In this document: in pieces, positions 26,735 through 35,872 of the stretch
How the letters are laid out: every line of letters begins with the position of its first letter
How positions within the stretch are numbered: position 1 is the stretch's first letter
Origin: CAVWCW01 sp963753615
GTDB taxonomy: Bacteria; Pseudomonadota; Gammaproteobacteria; Chromatiales; Chromatiaceae
Assembly: GCA_963753615.1 (NCBI GenBank)
Contig: CAVWCW010000014.1
Location: 1-64,000 of the forward strand
DNA length: 64,000 nucleotides
Reading direction: 5' to 3'
Made by a program: the position numbers and the translations under genes
Notes under the pieces: model-generated
What the model saw: only the letters and a program-made list of their open reading frames with translations
The model's database searches: none
What the model was told of the DNA's origin: nothing

Positions 26735-26957
26735 CGTCCCGCCCCGCTTCTAGATGTCGGCGGCTGCAGAAGAAGGCGTCGCCTTGGCGCAGGGCCTCGG
26801 ACTCCGGGACGTGCACCCCGCAGCGCGAGCAACGCACCATGGGCACGCTCTTTGCCGGCGGCGCAGCGGGACGGCTTCGAGCCCTGCCCAGCAGATTGCG
26901 GGCAATCAGCACGGCGCCGACGATGGCGAGCAATAGCAGCAGGTAACGCAGACCCAT
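26724..26957 (-). CDS. PP0621-family small zinc-ribbon-like membrane protein
   Basis: A 77-residue protein with an N-terminal membrane span (MGLRYLLLLLAIVGAVLIARNLL) and a C-terminal CSRCGVHVPESEAL...FFCS segment that could bind a metal. Small proteins of this design are found directly upstream of pilS in many gammaproteobacteria and are annotated as PP0621 family; function is unknown. It is missing from simple long-frame calls because it lies inside a longer open frame. The ATG at 26957 begins the membrane segment. Confidence 0.75.
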   Translation of the reverse strand: MGLRYLLLLLAIVGAVLIARNLLGRARSRPAAPPAKSVPMVRCSRCGVHVPESEALRQGDAFFCSRRHLEAGRDDAD

Positions 26958-27089
26958 GATCGCGATAACCCTCAACGCCCGTTCCGCCGGCTCTGCGTGC
27001 GACGGCCCGGGCTTTTGCGAAATACTGGAAATTGAACCAGAATAGCATACCAAACCCAGACGACCTGGGATCGGACGGAGCCCAGCGCC

Positions 27090-28262
27090 ATGAACTTGCA
27101 CGAATATCAATCGAAGCAGCTGTTCGCTCGCTATAGCATCCCGGTGCCGGAGGGTCGGCCTGCGGTGTCGGTGGCAGAGGCCCGGGCCGCCGCTCAGGCG
27201 CTGGGGGGCCAATCCTGGGTGGTCAAGGCCCAGGTGCATGCCGGCGGCCGCGGCAAGGCCGGCGGGGTGGTGCTGGTGGACAGCGCCGAGCGTCTGGAGG
27301 CCGAGGCCCGGCGCCTGCTCGGCAGCCGCCTGGTTACCCGCCAAAGCGGCGCCGAGGGGCTGCCGATCCACAACCTGTTGGTGGAAGCGCCGACCCCGCC
27401 GGCCCGAGAACTCTACCTCAGTGTGCTGGTGGACCGCGGGCGGCAGCGCCTGTTGTTCATGGCCTCGGCAGCCGGCGGCATGGACATCGAAGAGGTGGCC
27501 GCCAACACCCCCGAGCAAATCCTCACCACCCACGTCGACCCGGCCGCCGGCCTCCAGCCCTACCAATGCCGCAAGCTCGGCTTCGGCCTGGGCCTGGCGG
27601 GCGGCCAAATCCGCGAGCTGCAGCACCTGATGGACGGCCTGTACCGGCTGTTCACCGAGTGTGACGCCAGCCTGGTGGAGGTCAACCCCCTGATCGTCAC
27701 CCAGGACGGGCACCTGCTGGCCCTGGACGCCAAGATCAACCTCGACGACAACGCCCTCTACCGCCACCAGGACCTGGCGGCGATGCGCGACATCTCCCAG
27801 GAGGATGCCCGCGAGGCCGCGGCCCGGGAGCACGATCTCAACTACATCACCCTGGACGGCAATATCGGCTGCATGGTCAACGGCGCCGGCTTGGCCATGG
27901 CCACCATGGACCTGGTCAAGCTGCAGGGGGGCGAGCCGGCCAACTTCCTCGACGTCGGGGGCGGCACCACCGCCGAACGGGTGGCCGAGGCATTCAAGCT
28001 GCTGCTGTCGGATGCGAAGGTGCGAGCGGTGCTGGTGAATATCTTCGGCGGCATCGTGCGCTGCGACCTGATTGCCGAGGGCATCATCCAGGCGGTGCGC
28101 GAGGTCGGCATCGAGGTGCCGGTGGTGGTGCGCCTGGAGGGCACCAATGCGGAGCAGGGCCTGGCCATGCTGCGCGACAGCGGTTTGCACATCGATACCG
28201 CATCGGATCTCACCGCCGCCGCCGAACAGGCGGTCCACGCCGCAAAGGGAGGCAGCCAGTGA
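27090..28262 (+). CDS. sucC: Succinyl-CoA synthetase, beta subunit
   Basis: A 390-residue subunit of the TCA enzyme linking succinyl-CoA to nucleotide triphosphate formation. ATP-grasp features are clear: MNLHEYQSKQLFARY at the start, KAQVHAGGRGKAGGV, EVNPL and DAKINLDDNA, then GLAMATMDLVKLQGGEPANFLDVGG and NIFGGIVRCDLIAEGI. GGAG precedes the ATG. It overlaps sucD by 4 nt. Confidence 0.96.
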   Translation: MNLHEYQSKQLFARYSIPVPEGRPAVSVAEARAAAQALGGQSWVVKAQVHAGGRGKAGGVVLVDSAERLEAEARRLLGSRLVTRQSGAEGLPIHNLLVEAPTPPARELYLSVLVDRGRQRLLFMASAAGGMDIEEVAANTPEQILTTHVDPAAGLQPYQCRKLGFGLGLAGGQIRELQHLMDGLYRLFTECDASLVEVNPLIVTQDGHLLALDAKINLDDNALYRHQDLAAMRDISQEDAREAAAREHDLNYITLDGNIGCMVNGAGLAMATMDLVKLQGGEPANFLDVGGGTTAERVAEAFKLLLSDAKVRAVLVNIFGGIVRCDLIAEGIIQAVREVGIEVPVVVRLEGTNAEQGLAMLRDSGLHIDTASDLTAAAEQAVHAAKGGSQ

Positions 28263-29131
28263 GCATACTGGTCGACAAAGACACGAAGGTGATTTGCCAG
28301 GGCTTTACCGGCAAGCAGGGGAGTTTTCACAGCGAGCAGGCGATCGCCTACGGCACCCGTATGGTGGGCGGCGTCACCCCGGGCAAGGGCGGGCAGGAGC
28401 ATCTGGGCCTGCCGGTGTTCCACAGCGTTCACGATGCAGTGCGGGAAACCGGGGCCGAGGCAACCATGATCTACGTGCCGGCGGCCTTTGCTGCCGACGC
28501 GGTGCTGGAGGCGGCGGACGCCGGCATCCGGGTGATCGTCTGTATCACCGAGGGTATCCCGGTGCTCGACATGATCAAGGTCAAGGCCGCCCTGGCCGGT
28601 TCCGACAGCCGGCTGATCGGCCCCAATTGCCCGGGCGTGATCACCCCGGGGGGCTGCAAGATCGGCATTATGCCGGGCAATATCCACCAGCCCGGGCGCA
28701 TCGGCATCGTCTCCCGCTCCGGCACCCTGACCTACGAGGCGGTGTTCCAAACCAGCCGCGCGGGATTGGGCCAAAGCACCTGCGTCGGCATCGGGGGCGA
28801 CCCGATCCAGGGCATGAACTTCATCGACTGCCTGGAACTGTTTCAGACCGACCCCCAGACCGAGGGCATCGTCATGGTGGGCGAGATCGGCGGCAGTGCC
28901 GAGGAGGACGCCGCCGAATATATCCAGGCCCATGTCAGCAAGCCGGTGGTGGCCTATATCGCCGGGGTCACCGCGCCCTCGGGCAAGCGCATGGGCCATG
29001 CCGGGGCCATCGTCAGCGGGGGCAAAGGTACCGCCGACGGCAAGTACGCGGCCCTTGAGGCCGCCGGGGTCGCCACCGTACGCTCACCGGCGAAGATCGG
29101 GGCCCGCATGGCGGAGTTCTTCGCCGACTGA
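28259..29131 (+). CDS. sucD: Succinyl-CoA synthetase, alpha subunit
   Basis: A 290-residue CoA-binding subunit. The N-terminal CoA-binding fold has QGFTGKQGSFHSEQAIAYGT and GGVTPGKGG; the phosphorylated His is in MGHAGAIVSGGKGTA (near residue 246). The GTG start overlaps the sucC stop. Confidence 0.96.
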   Translation: MSILVDKDTKVICQGFTGKQGSFHSEQAIAYGTRMVGGVTPGKGGQEHLGLPVFHSVHDAVRETGAEATMIYVPAAFAADAVLEAADAGIRVIVCITEGIPVLDMIKVKAALAGSDSRLIGPNCPGVITPGGCKIGIMPGNIHQPGRIGIVSRSGTLTYEAVFQTSRAGLGQSTCVGIGGDPIQGMNFIDCLELFQTDPQTEGIVMVGEIGGSAEEDAAEYIQAHVSKPVVAYIAGVTAPSGKRMGHAGAIVSGGKGTADGKYAALEAAGVATVRSPAKIGARMAEFFAD

Positions 29132-29175
29132 CATAGCGACCGCCCCCGCCGTTGCCCGAGAAGGAAGCACCTGCG

Positions 29176-30780
29176 TTGTACCTGAGAATCTCCCTGGCCC
29201 AAATCGACCTGCTGGTGGGCGACGTCGCCGGCAACGCCGAGCGGGTGATCGCCGCCGCCCACTATGCCCGCGACGTGCAGCGGGCCCACGCAGTGGTATT
29301 CCCCGAGCTGGCCTTGTCGGGCTATCCGCCCGAGGACCTGCTGCTGCGCCCGGAACTGTACCGGCGACTCGACCAGGCCCTGGCCCATATCGGCCGCCTG
29401 GTCTCCGGCATAGACCTGGTGCTGGGCTACCCGGCGATGCGCGACGGCCGCCGCTTCAATGCGGCGGGTGTGATGCGCGACGGCAAGATCATCGCCGAAT
29501 ACCACAAGCAGCTGTTGCCCAATTACGGGGTGTTCGACGAGAAGCGCTACTTCGAACCCGGCGCCGCGCCTTGCGTGGTAGAGATCCAGGGGGTGCCGGT
29601 GGGGCTGAATATATGCGAGGACATCTGGCAGCCCGAACCCATGGCCCAGGCGGTGGCCGACGGCGCCCGCCTGCTGCTCAATATCAACGCCTCGCCCTTC
29701 CACGCCGGCAAGTCGCCGGAACGCGAAAGCCTGCTGCAGGCGCGTGCGCGGGAGCACGCCATACCCGTGGTCTATCTGAATCTGGTGGGCGGCCAGGACG
29801 AGCTGGTGTTCGACGGCGGCTCATTCGTGGTCGACCGCCGCGGCCGGCTCAGTCAGCGCGCCGCCTTCTTTGCCGAGGAGCAGTCGCTGGTCGAGTTCGA
29901 CGCCGAGCTGGAGCCCCTGGCCGCCGGCGTCGCCCCCCACCCTGAGGAAGAGGCGGGTGTCTACCGGGCCCTGGTGCTCGGGGTGCGCGACTACGTGAAG
30001 AAGAACGGCTTCCACGGCGCCGTGCTCGGCCTGTCCGGGGGCATCGACTCCGCCCTGACCCTGGCCGTCGCCGTGGACGCCCTGGGCGCGGAACAGGTGG
30101 AGGTGGTGCTCATGCCCTCGCGTTACACCACCGACATGAGCAATCAGGACGCGCTGCTACAGGCCGAGGCCATGGGCGTGGTCCACCGCAGCATCGCCAT
30201 CGAACCCGCCTTCAAGGCCTTTCTCGGCATGCTGGAGCAGGAGTTCGCCGGGCTGCCCCCCGGGGTGGCGGAGGAAAACATCCAGGCCCGTTGCCGCGGC
30301 GTGATCCTGATGGCCATCAGCAACAAGAAGGGCAAGATTCTGCTTACCACGGGCAACAAGAGCGAGATGTCGGTCGGCTACTCCACCCTCTATGGCGACA
30401 TGGCCGGCGGCTATGCGCCGATCAAGGACGTGCCCAAGCTGCTGGTCTACCGGCTGGCGCGCCACCGCAACCGCGTCGCCCCCGTGATCCCCGAGCGGGT
30501 GCTGGAGCGCCCACCGTCGGCGGAACTGGCCCCAAACCAGAAGGATGCCGACAGCCTGCCCCCCTACGAGGTGCTGGACCCGATACTGCAGCGCTACATT
30601 GAGCAGGACCAAAGCATAGATGATATTATCGCCGCCGGGTTTGACGATGCCGTTGTGCGGCGGGTCACGCGCCTGGTGGACCGCAACGAATACAAGCGGC
30701 GCCAGGCCCCGCCAGGGGTGCGCATCACCCAGCGTGCCTTTGGGCGCGACCGGCGCTATCCTATTACCAGCGGCTTTTGA
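29176..30780 (+). CDS. nadE: Glutamine-dependent NAD+ synthetase
   Basis: About 534 residues, with an N-terminal glutaminase (nitrilase fold) and a C-terminal NAD synthetase. Nitrilase residues: Glu in FPELALSGYPPEDLL, Lys in EYHKQLLPNYGVFDE and Cys in NICEDIW. The synthetase P-loop is LGLSGGIDSALT, followed by LLTTGNKSEMSVGY. The TTG at 29176 is preferred because AAGGAAG lies 8 nt before it; 29152 is an in-frame alternative. glnB follows 29 nt downstream, a common pairing that links NAD synthesis with nitrogen signalling. Confidence 0.94.
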   Translation: MYLRISLAQIDLLVGDVAGNAERVIAAAHYARDVQRAHAVVFPELALSGYPPEDLLLRPELYRRLDQALAHIGRLVSGIDLVLGYPAMRDGRRFNAAGVMRDGKIIAEYHKQLLPNYGVFDEKRYFEPGAAPCVVEIQGVPVGLNICEDIWQPEPMAQAVADGARLLLNINASPFHAGKSPERESLLQARAREHAIPVVYLNLVGGQDELVFDGGSFVVDRRGRLSQRAAFFAEEQSLVEFDAELEPLAAGVAPHPEEEAGVYRALVLGVRDYVKKNGFHGAVLGLSGGIDSALTLAVAVDALGAEQVEVVLMPSRYTTDMSNQDALLQAEAMGVVHRSIAIEPAFKAFLGMLEQEFAGLPPGVAEENIQARCRGVILMAISNKKGKILLTTGNKSEMSVGYSTLYGDMAGGYAPIKDVPKLLVYRLARHRNRVAPVIPERVLERPPSAELAPNQKDADSLPPYEVLDPILQRYIEQDQSIDDIIAAGFDDAVVRRVTRLVDRNEYKRRQAPPGVRITQRAFGRDRRYPITSGF

Positions 30781-30809
30781 ACCGAATCAACACCGGAGCG
30801 GATCAGAAA

Positions 30810-31148
30810 ATGAAGAAAGTAGAAGCGATCATCAAGCCCTTCAAGCTCGACGACGTGCGCGAGGCCCTGTCCGAGGTAGGCATTACCGGGATGACCGCAA
30901 CCGAGGTCAAGGGTTTCGGGCGGCAGAAGGGGCACACCGAACTCTACCGCGGGGCCGAGTACGTGGTGGATTTCCTGCCCAAGGTCAAGATCGAGCTGGT
31001 GGTGCGTGACGACCAGCTCGACCCCAGCATCGAGGCCATCACCGGGGCCGCGCGCACCGGCAAGATCGGCGACGGCAAGATTTTCGTCACCACGGTGGAG
31101 CGGGTGATCCGCATCCGCACCGGCGAAGAGGACGACTCGGCGATCTGA
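30810..31148 (+). CDS. glnB: Nitrogen regulatory protein P-II
   Basis: A 112-residue P-II signal protein. The T-loop Tyr that is uridylylated is in YRGAEYVVDFLPK (position 51), and the nucleotide-binding TGAARTGKIGDGKIFV (B-loop) is intact. It senses 2-oxoglutarate and ATP/ADP and controls glutamine synthetase adenylylation and NtrB. No amtB lies beside it, which favours GlnB over GlnK. Confidence 0.93.
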   Translation: MKKVEAIIKPFKLDDVREALSEVGITGMTATEVKGFGRQKGHTELYRGAEYVVDFLPKVKIELVVRDDQLDPSIEAITGAARTGKIGDGKIFVTTVERVIRIRTGEEDDSAI

Positions 31149-31232
31149 TCGCTGCCGCGGACCGGGGTCCCGCCCCGGGTCAGCCGCTTCGAGGGGGCGG
31201 CGGAGAGGCTCCGCCAGCTTTCTACGCCACCC

Positions 31233-32057
31233 TCAGTTCTTGTCCAGCTCCAGATAGTCCCAGACCTTACGCCCTAAGGTCTTTTCCACCACCTGGGCGT
31301 CGAACTCCGCAAAGGTGCCCCGCTCCTCGTTGTAGGCCAATACCCGGCGTGTGTCCGCCGCCAGATCGTCCAGCCCCATCTTTTCGTAGGCAGCGGCCAG
31401 TATTTGCAGGGCGGGGCGCACCGCCGGGGTCCGGGGGTGGTTCTCCAGCACGTACATGGCGCGGTTGGCGGCCGCCACATAGGCGCCGCGGCGCATGTAG
31501 TAGTCGCCCACGTTGACTTCGGACTGGGCCAGGTTGTTGCGCAGGAACACCATGCGCTGGCGCGCGTCCGCCGCATACTTGCTCTCCGGGAAGCGCCGCA
31601 CCAGGACCCCGAAGTCGTCGAACGAGCGCCGCGCCGCACCGGGGTCGCGCTGGGAGGCGTCGAAGGGCACGAAGCGGTCGAAGAAACCGATATTGCGGTT
31701 GAAATTCACCAGCCCTTTGAGATAGTACGCGTAATCCACGTGCGGGTTGCGCGGATTGAGTTTGATAAAGCGGTCGGCGGCGGCGATGGCCGATTCCGGC
31801 TCATCGTACTTATAGTAGGCGTAGGCCACATCGAGCTGGGCCTGCATGGCGTAGCGCCCGAACGGGTAGCGCGCCTCGAGCATCTCGTAGTAGCGGATCG
31901 CCTGCTCGTAGTTGGCGTTCGCCAATTCGGCGGAGGCCTCGCTGTAGAACTTGCTGGCGCTCCAGTCCTTGGTTTCGTCCTCCTCCTCGGGCAGCAGGCC
32001 GCAGGCCGGCAGCAGCAGGATCAGCAACAAGGCAATGGGTATTCGCAGATAGGCCAT
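31233..32057 (-). CDS. bamD: Outer-membrane assembly lipoprotein BamD
   Basis: A 274-residue lipoprotein of the BAM complex that inserts beta-barrel proteins. The lipobox is LLPAC (Cys near residue 19). Five TPR-like units follow, starting with YSEASAELANANYEQAIRYYEMLEARYPFG. It is divergent from rluD, the conserved arrangement in gammaproteobacteria. Confidence 0.95.
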   Translation of the reverse strand: MAYLRIPIALLLILLLPACGLLPEEEDETKDWSASKFYSEASAELANANYEQAIRYYEMLEARYPFGRYAMQAQLDVAYAYYKYDEPESAIAAADRFIKLNPRNPHVDYAYYLKGLVNFNRNIGFFDRFVPFDASQRDPGAARRSFDDFGVLVRRFPESKYAADARQRMVFLRNNLAQSEVNVGDYYMRRGAYVAAANRAMYVLENHPRTPAVRPALQILAAAYEKMGLDDLAADTRRVLAYNEERGTFAEFDAQVVEKTLGRKVWDYLELDKN

Positions 32058-32130
32058 GACGGGAGCACGCAGTTGGGTTTATGGGTGAAATTGTCAGAGC
32101 GCAAGTATACCGCAAAGCCAGGGTCGCGCG

Positions 32131-33123
32131 ATGAGCCAGGCTGAGGCCCCGCGCGAGCAGTGCCTGAGCGCCGCCGCCGGCCCGAAGCAGGCCGGGCAGC
32201 GGTTGGACCAGGCCCTGGCCGCGCTGTTTCCGGAGTTCTCCCGCAGCCGCCTGCAAGAGTGGATCCGCGCCGGCCGGGTAAGCCTGGACGGCAATCCCTG
32301 CCGGCCCCGGGACCGTCTGCGCGGCGGCGAGCGCATCGAGCTGCGGGCCCTGTTCGAACCCCAGGTCGAGTGCGCGCCCCAGGCCATCGCCCTGAACCTG
32401 GTCTATGCCGACGAGGCGGTGCTGGTGATCGACAAGCCCGCCGGCCTGGTCATGCACCCGGCCGCCGGCAACCCGGACGGCACCCTGCAGAACGCCCTGC
32501 TGCACTTCGACCCCAGCCTTGCCGAATTGCCCCGGGCAGGGATCATCCACCGTCTCGACAAGGACACCAGCGGCCTGCTGGTGGTCGCCCGCAGCCCCCG
32601 GGCCCACAGCTTTCTGGTCGATCAACTGCAGCGTCGCCGGGTCAAGCGCGAATACCGGGCCATCGTCGACGGCCTGATCACCGCCGGCGGCCGGGTCGAC
32701 CAGCCCATCGGGCGCCACCCGCGCCAGCGCATCCGCATGGCGGTGGTGGCCGGCGGCAAGCCCGCGCTCACCCACTATCGGGTGCTGGAGCGCTTCCGCG
32801 GCCACAGCTACCTGCGCCTCGACCTGGAGACCGGACGCACCCACCAGATTCGGGTGCACATGGCCTGGCTGCACCACCCGCTGGTGGGGGACCCGGTGTA
32901 CGCCGGGCGACTGCGCCTTCCGGCCGGCATCGGTCCCGCGTTGGAGCAGGCCCTGCGCGGCTTCAAGCGCCAGGCCCTGCACGCCCGCCGCCTCGGCTTC
33001 GAGCACCCCCTGAGCCGGGAATGGGTGGAATGGAGCGCCCCCCTGCCCCCGGACATGAGCGCCCTGCTCGCGGCCTTGCGGGCAGACGGCCCGGGCCCGT
33101 CCGAGGTGACCGTCCGTGACTAG
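32131..33123 (+). CDS. rluD: 23S rRNA pseudouridine synthase RluD
   Basis: A 330-residue enzyme. An N-terminal S4 RNA-binding domain (about 20-85: QRLDQALAALFPEFSRSRLQEWI) precedes the RluA-type catalytic domain with the catalytic Asp in HRLDKDTSGLLVVA. It modifies helix 69 of 23S rRNA. Its end overlaps pgeF by 8 nt. Confidence 0.93.
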   Translation: MSQAEAPREQCLSAAAGPKQAGQRLDQALAALFPEFSRSRLQEWIRAGRVSLDGNPCRPRDRLRGGERIELRALFEPQVECAPQAIALNLVYADEAVLVIDKPAGLVMHPAAGNPDGTLQNALLHFDPSLAELPRAGIIHRLDKDTSGLLVVARSPRAHSFLVDQLQRRRVKREYRAIVDGLITAGGRVDQPIGRHPRQRIRMAVVAGGKPALTHYRVLERFRGHSYLRLDLETGRTHQIRVHMAWLHHPLVGDPVYAGRLRLPAGIGPALEQALRGFKRQALHARRLGFEHPLSREWVEWSAPLPPDMSALLAALRADGPGPSEVTVRD

Positions 33124-33880
33124 CCGCACGGCGGGCCTGGACTGGATCGTCCCCGACTGGCCGGCCCCACCGCCGGTGCGGGCCTATACCAGCACCCGCC
33201 TTGGCGGCCACAGCGGCGGTCCCTACGCCGGCTTCAACCTGGGCGACCATGTGGGCGACGACCCGGCGGCGGTTGCCGCCAACCGCCGCTTGCTGGCCGA
33301 CGAGCTCGGGCTGCCGGCGCAGCCGCGCTGGTTGCGCCAGGTGCACGGCTGCGCGGTGCTCGACGCCGGCGCACAGGGCGGCGAATGCACCGCCGATGCG
33401 GTGTCGGCCGGCAGTCCGGGCCAGGTATGCGCGGTGCTCACCGCCGACTGCCTGCCGGTGCTGCTTTGCGATCGCGCAGGAACCCGGGTCGCCGCGGTGC
33501 ACGCGGGCTGGCGCGGCCTCGCCGCCGGGGTGATCGAGGCCGCGGTCGAACGCCTGGGCCGGCCCGGCTCGGAACTTCTGGCCTGGCTCGGCCCGGCCAT
33601 CGGTCCCGGCGCCTTCGAGGTCGGGCCCGAGGTGCGGGCCGCCTTCCTGCAGGGGGACCCGGCCGCTGCCGATGCCTTCGTTCCCACCCGCCCCGGCCAC
33701 TGGCTGGCGGATATCTACCGGCTTTCCCGGCTGCGCCTGGGCGCGCTCGGCGTCGGTTTGGTCAGTGGCGGCGATTACTGTACAGTGAGCGATCCTGAGC
33801 GCTTCTACTCCTACCGGCGCGACGGCGTAACCGGGCGCATGGCGTCATTGATCTGGTTGGAGAACGAACCGTCGCGATAG
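33116..33880 (+). CDS. pgeF: YfiH/PgeF family purine nucleoside phosphorylase / peptidoglycan editing factor
   Basis: A 254-residue protein with the metal-binding His/Cys set of the family: QVHGCAVLDAG, TADCLPVLLCD and AAVHAGWRGLAAGV. E. coli YfiH hydrolyses UDP-MurNAc with L-Ser to correct peptidoglycan precursors; related proteins act on purine nucleosides. The GTG start overlaps rluD, the usual operon partner. Confidence 0.9.
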   Translation: MTSRTAGLDWIVPDWPAPPPVRAYTSTRLGGHSGGPYAGFNLGDHVGDDPAAVAANRRLLADELGLPAQPRWLRQVHGCAVLDAGAQGGECTADAVSAGSPGQVCAVLTADCLPVLLCDRAGTRVAAVHAGWRGLAAGVIEAAVERLGRPGSELLAWLGPAIGPGAFEVGPEVRAAFLQGDPAAADAFVPTRPGHWLADIYRLSRLRLGALGVGLVSGGDYCTVSDPERFYSYRRDGVTGRMASLIWLENEPSR

Positions 33881-33910
33881 GGTTGGACATTGCGCCCATG
33901 CGGCATCCGT

Positions 33911-33973
33911 CGCGGCTGCAAGCCGCTCCCACAATACCAATCATTGGTTGTGTGGGAGCGGCTTGCAGCCGCG
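33911..33973. repeat. REP-type palindromic element (inverted pair)
   Basis: Two 23-bp arms (33911-33933 and 33951-33973) are exact reverse complements, reading TGTGGGAGCGGCTTGCAGCC on the right arm, separated by a short spacer with its own CCAAT/ATTGG pairing. GGAG followed by a short palindrome is typical of gammaproteobacterial REP sequences mobilised by RAYT transposases. Confidence 0.75.
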
Positions 33974-34083
33974 ATTGCCGAGACCGCTCGGGCGGGAAGT
34001 TTGCCCCGGCGTTTCGGCGGTTGATTTTTCAGATCCCGATGCGGCTAGCTCGCGCCGGGACGACAGCAGGCGAGGTAGCGCAG

Positions 34084-34605
34084 GTGAGTGACTGGATCAT
34101 GCTGACCCTGGTCGGGGAAGATCGGCCGGGGATTGTGGCGCGGGTGACCGACGCCCTGTACCGCAACGGCTGGAGCTTGGGCGAGGCATCGATGATGCGC
34201 CTCGGGGCCAGCTTCACCATTATGATGATGGTGGGAGGCGGCAACGGCGGCGAGTCCCTGGAGGCGGTGCTGGCGCCGGTGGCCGCGGAGCTCGGGCTAC
34301 GGGTGCACATGGACCCGGTCAGCGGCGGCCTGCACCACCACCTGGTGCCCAACTACCAGGTTCGGGTGCACGGGGCCGACCGCGCCGGCATCGTGGCCCA
34401 GGTAACCGGGGCCTTGGCCGAGGCCGGCTTCAATATCCTGGAGCTGGAATCCGACGTCGCCGGCAACGCCGACAAGCCGGTCTACATCCTGTGCATCCAG
34501 GGCTATGCGGACGCCGCCCTGGAGGACCTGGAGGCGGCGCTGGCGGCTATCGGCGAGACCGATATGCGGGTCGACGTCTCCCCGATCGAGACCCTGATCG
34601 GCTGA
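34084..34605 (+). CDS. gcvR: Glycine-cleavage repressor-like double ACT protein
   Basis: A 173-residue protein of two ACT domains. The first begins WIMLTLVGEDRPGIVARVTDALYRNG; the second begins YQVRVHGADRAGIVAQVTGALAEAGFNI. This matches GcvR, which in E. coli represses the glycine cleavage operon together with GcvA. There is no gcv gene in view, so the target is inferred only. The GTG at 34084 is chosen by family N-terminus; def begins 4 nt after its stop. Confidence 0.75.
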   Translation: MSDWIMLTLVGEDRPGIVARVTDALYRNGWSLGEASMMRLGASFTIMMMVGGGNGGESLEAVLAPVAAELGLRVHMDPVSGGLHHHLVPNYQVRVHGADRAGIVAQVTGALAEAGFNILELESDVAGNADKPVYILCIQGYADAALEDLEAALAAIGETDMRVDVSPIETLIG

Positions 34606-34609
34606 ACTC

Positions 34610-35135
34610 ATGGCGGTGCTGGAGATCCTAACCCTCCCGGACGAGCGCCTGAAGCAGGAATCGACGCCGGTGGAGCGCTTCGACGCCGAGCTGCTGGCCT
34701 TTATCGACGACCTGGAAGAGACCCGCAGGGCCGGGCCCGGCGGCGGTGGGCATCGCCGCGCCCCAGGTCGGGCGCTTCCAGCGCATCGTCATCGTCGACG
34801 TCTCCAACACCCGCAAGCCGGTGCCCAACCACGGCTACCTGGTGCTGGTGAACCCGGAGATCACCCACTGGGACGGGTTCGCCCTGGGGCGCGAGGGCTG
34901 CCTGTCGGTGCCCGACTACACCGGCAACGTGATCCGCGCCGAGCGCATCCGCCTGCGTGCCCAGGATCCCCGCGGCGAATCGCTGGCGTTCGAGATGGAG
35001 GGTTTCGAGGCGCGGGCCGTGCAGCACGAGGTGGACCACCTCGACGGCCTGCTGTTCGTCGACCGGCTGGTGAGCCGACGCACCGACCTGTTCCGTCGCA
35101 AGGTCTACCAGAAAGGCGGCCAGGGCAAGTCCTGA
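34610..35135 (+). CDS. def: Peptide deformylase (frame broken by one extra base)
   Basis: It removes the formyl group from nascent proteins. The N-terminal piece (MAVLEILTLPDERLKQESTPVERFDAELLAFIDDLEETR) joins in another frame to motif 1 (GIAAPQVGR), motif 2 (REGCLSVPDY, metal Cys) and motif 3 (QHEVDHLDG, metal His pair and Glu). The break is around 34738-34745 in a run of GGC and G; removing one base gives RAGPGAVGIAAPQVG and a 174-residue product of normal size. def is usually needed for growth, so a sequencing error or a second copy elsewhere is likely. Confidence 0.85.
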
Positions 35136-35139
35136 GCCG

Positions 35140-35835
35140 ATGGCTGGTCCGGGCTGGTTCTTTCTGCTGATCGGGTTGGTGGCCCTGGGCTGGGGCCTGC
35201 GCCGACTCGGCGGGGCCTGCCTGCGGGCCAATCACACCGACTGGGGCCGGCCCTGGCTCAACTTCCTGGACGGCTTCAACCGCATCTACTGCCGGCGTCT
35301 GCACGATCTGGACGACGACAGCCTGGTGCTGCCCGAGCAGGGACCGGCGATCCTCGTCTCGAACCACGTCTCCGGGCTGGACCCGCTGCTGCTGATCGCC
35401 GCCAGCAAACGCCCCCTGCGCTTCGTCATCGCCCGCGAGCAATACGACCGGCCCTGGTTCACCTGGCTGTTCCGGGCGGTCGGCTGCATCCCGGTGGACC
35501 GCTCCCGCAACCCCCGTCGGGCCCTGCGCGCCGCCCTGGAGCAATTACAGCAGGGCGAGGTGGTGGCCCTGTTTCCCCACGGCAAGATCCACCTCGACAG
35601 CGATCCCCCGCGCCCTCTCAAGCCCGGCGCAGCGCGCCTGGCCGAGCTCACCGGGGCGCCCATGATCCCGGCCCGCATCGAGGGCGTGGCCGGCCAGGGG
35701 CATGTGCTGCCGGCGCTGTTTATCCCGAGCCGCATCGGCCTGCGGCAGTTCCCGGAGATCGCCAGCTTCGGGCGGTCGAGTTCGGAAATTCTCGAAGCGC
35801 TGGAGCGGGTGTTGAACGGACGCCATCCGGATTGA
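35140..35835 (+). CDS. PlsC-type lysophospholipid acyltransferase
   Basis: A 231-residue membrane-associated acyltransferase. One N-terminal span (WFFLLIGLVALGWGL) precedes motif I NHVSGLD (the H-x4-D catalytic pair). The motif usually reading FPEG is FPHG here (ALFPHGKIHLDS). The PIPARIEG-type motif is MIPARIEG. It probably acylates lysophosphatidic acid or a related acceptor. It starts 4 nt after def. Confidence 0.8.
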   Translation: MAGPGWFFLLIGLVALGWGLRRLGGACLRANHTDWGRPWLNFLDGFNRIYCRRLHDLDDDSLVLPEQGPAILVSNHVSGLDPLLLIAASKRPLRFVIAREQYDRPWFTWLFRAVGCIPVDRSRNPRRALRAALEQLQQGEVVALFPHGKIHLDSDPPRPLKPGAARLAELTGAPMIPARIEGVAGQGHVLPALFIPSRIGLRQFPEIASFGRSSSEILEALERVLNGRHPD

Positions 35836-35872
35836 ATCAAGGCCTGCCGCTGGGGCAGCCCTCTCCGACGGG

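Noticed and set aside
26724..28238. 504-residue minus-strand frame opposite sucC
   Set aside because: Only its last 77 codons (26724-26957) read as protein, the PP0621-type gene; the rest is a shadow of sucC.
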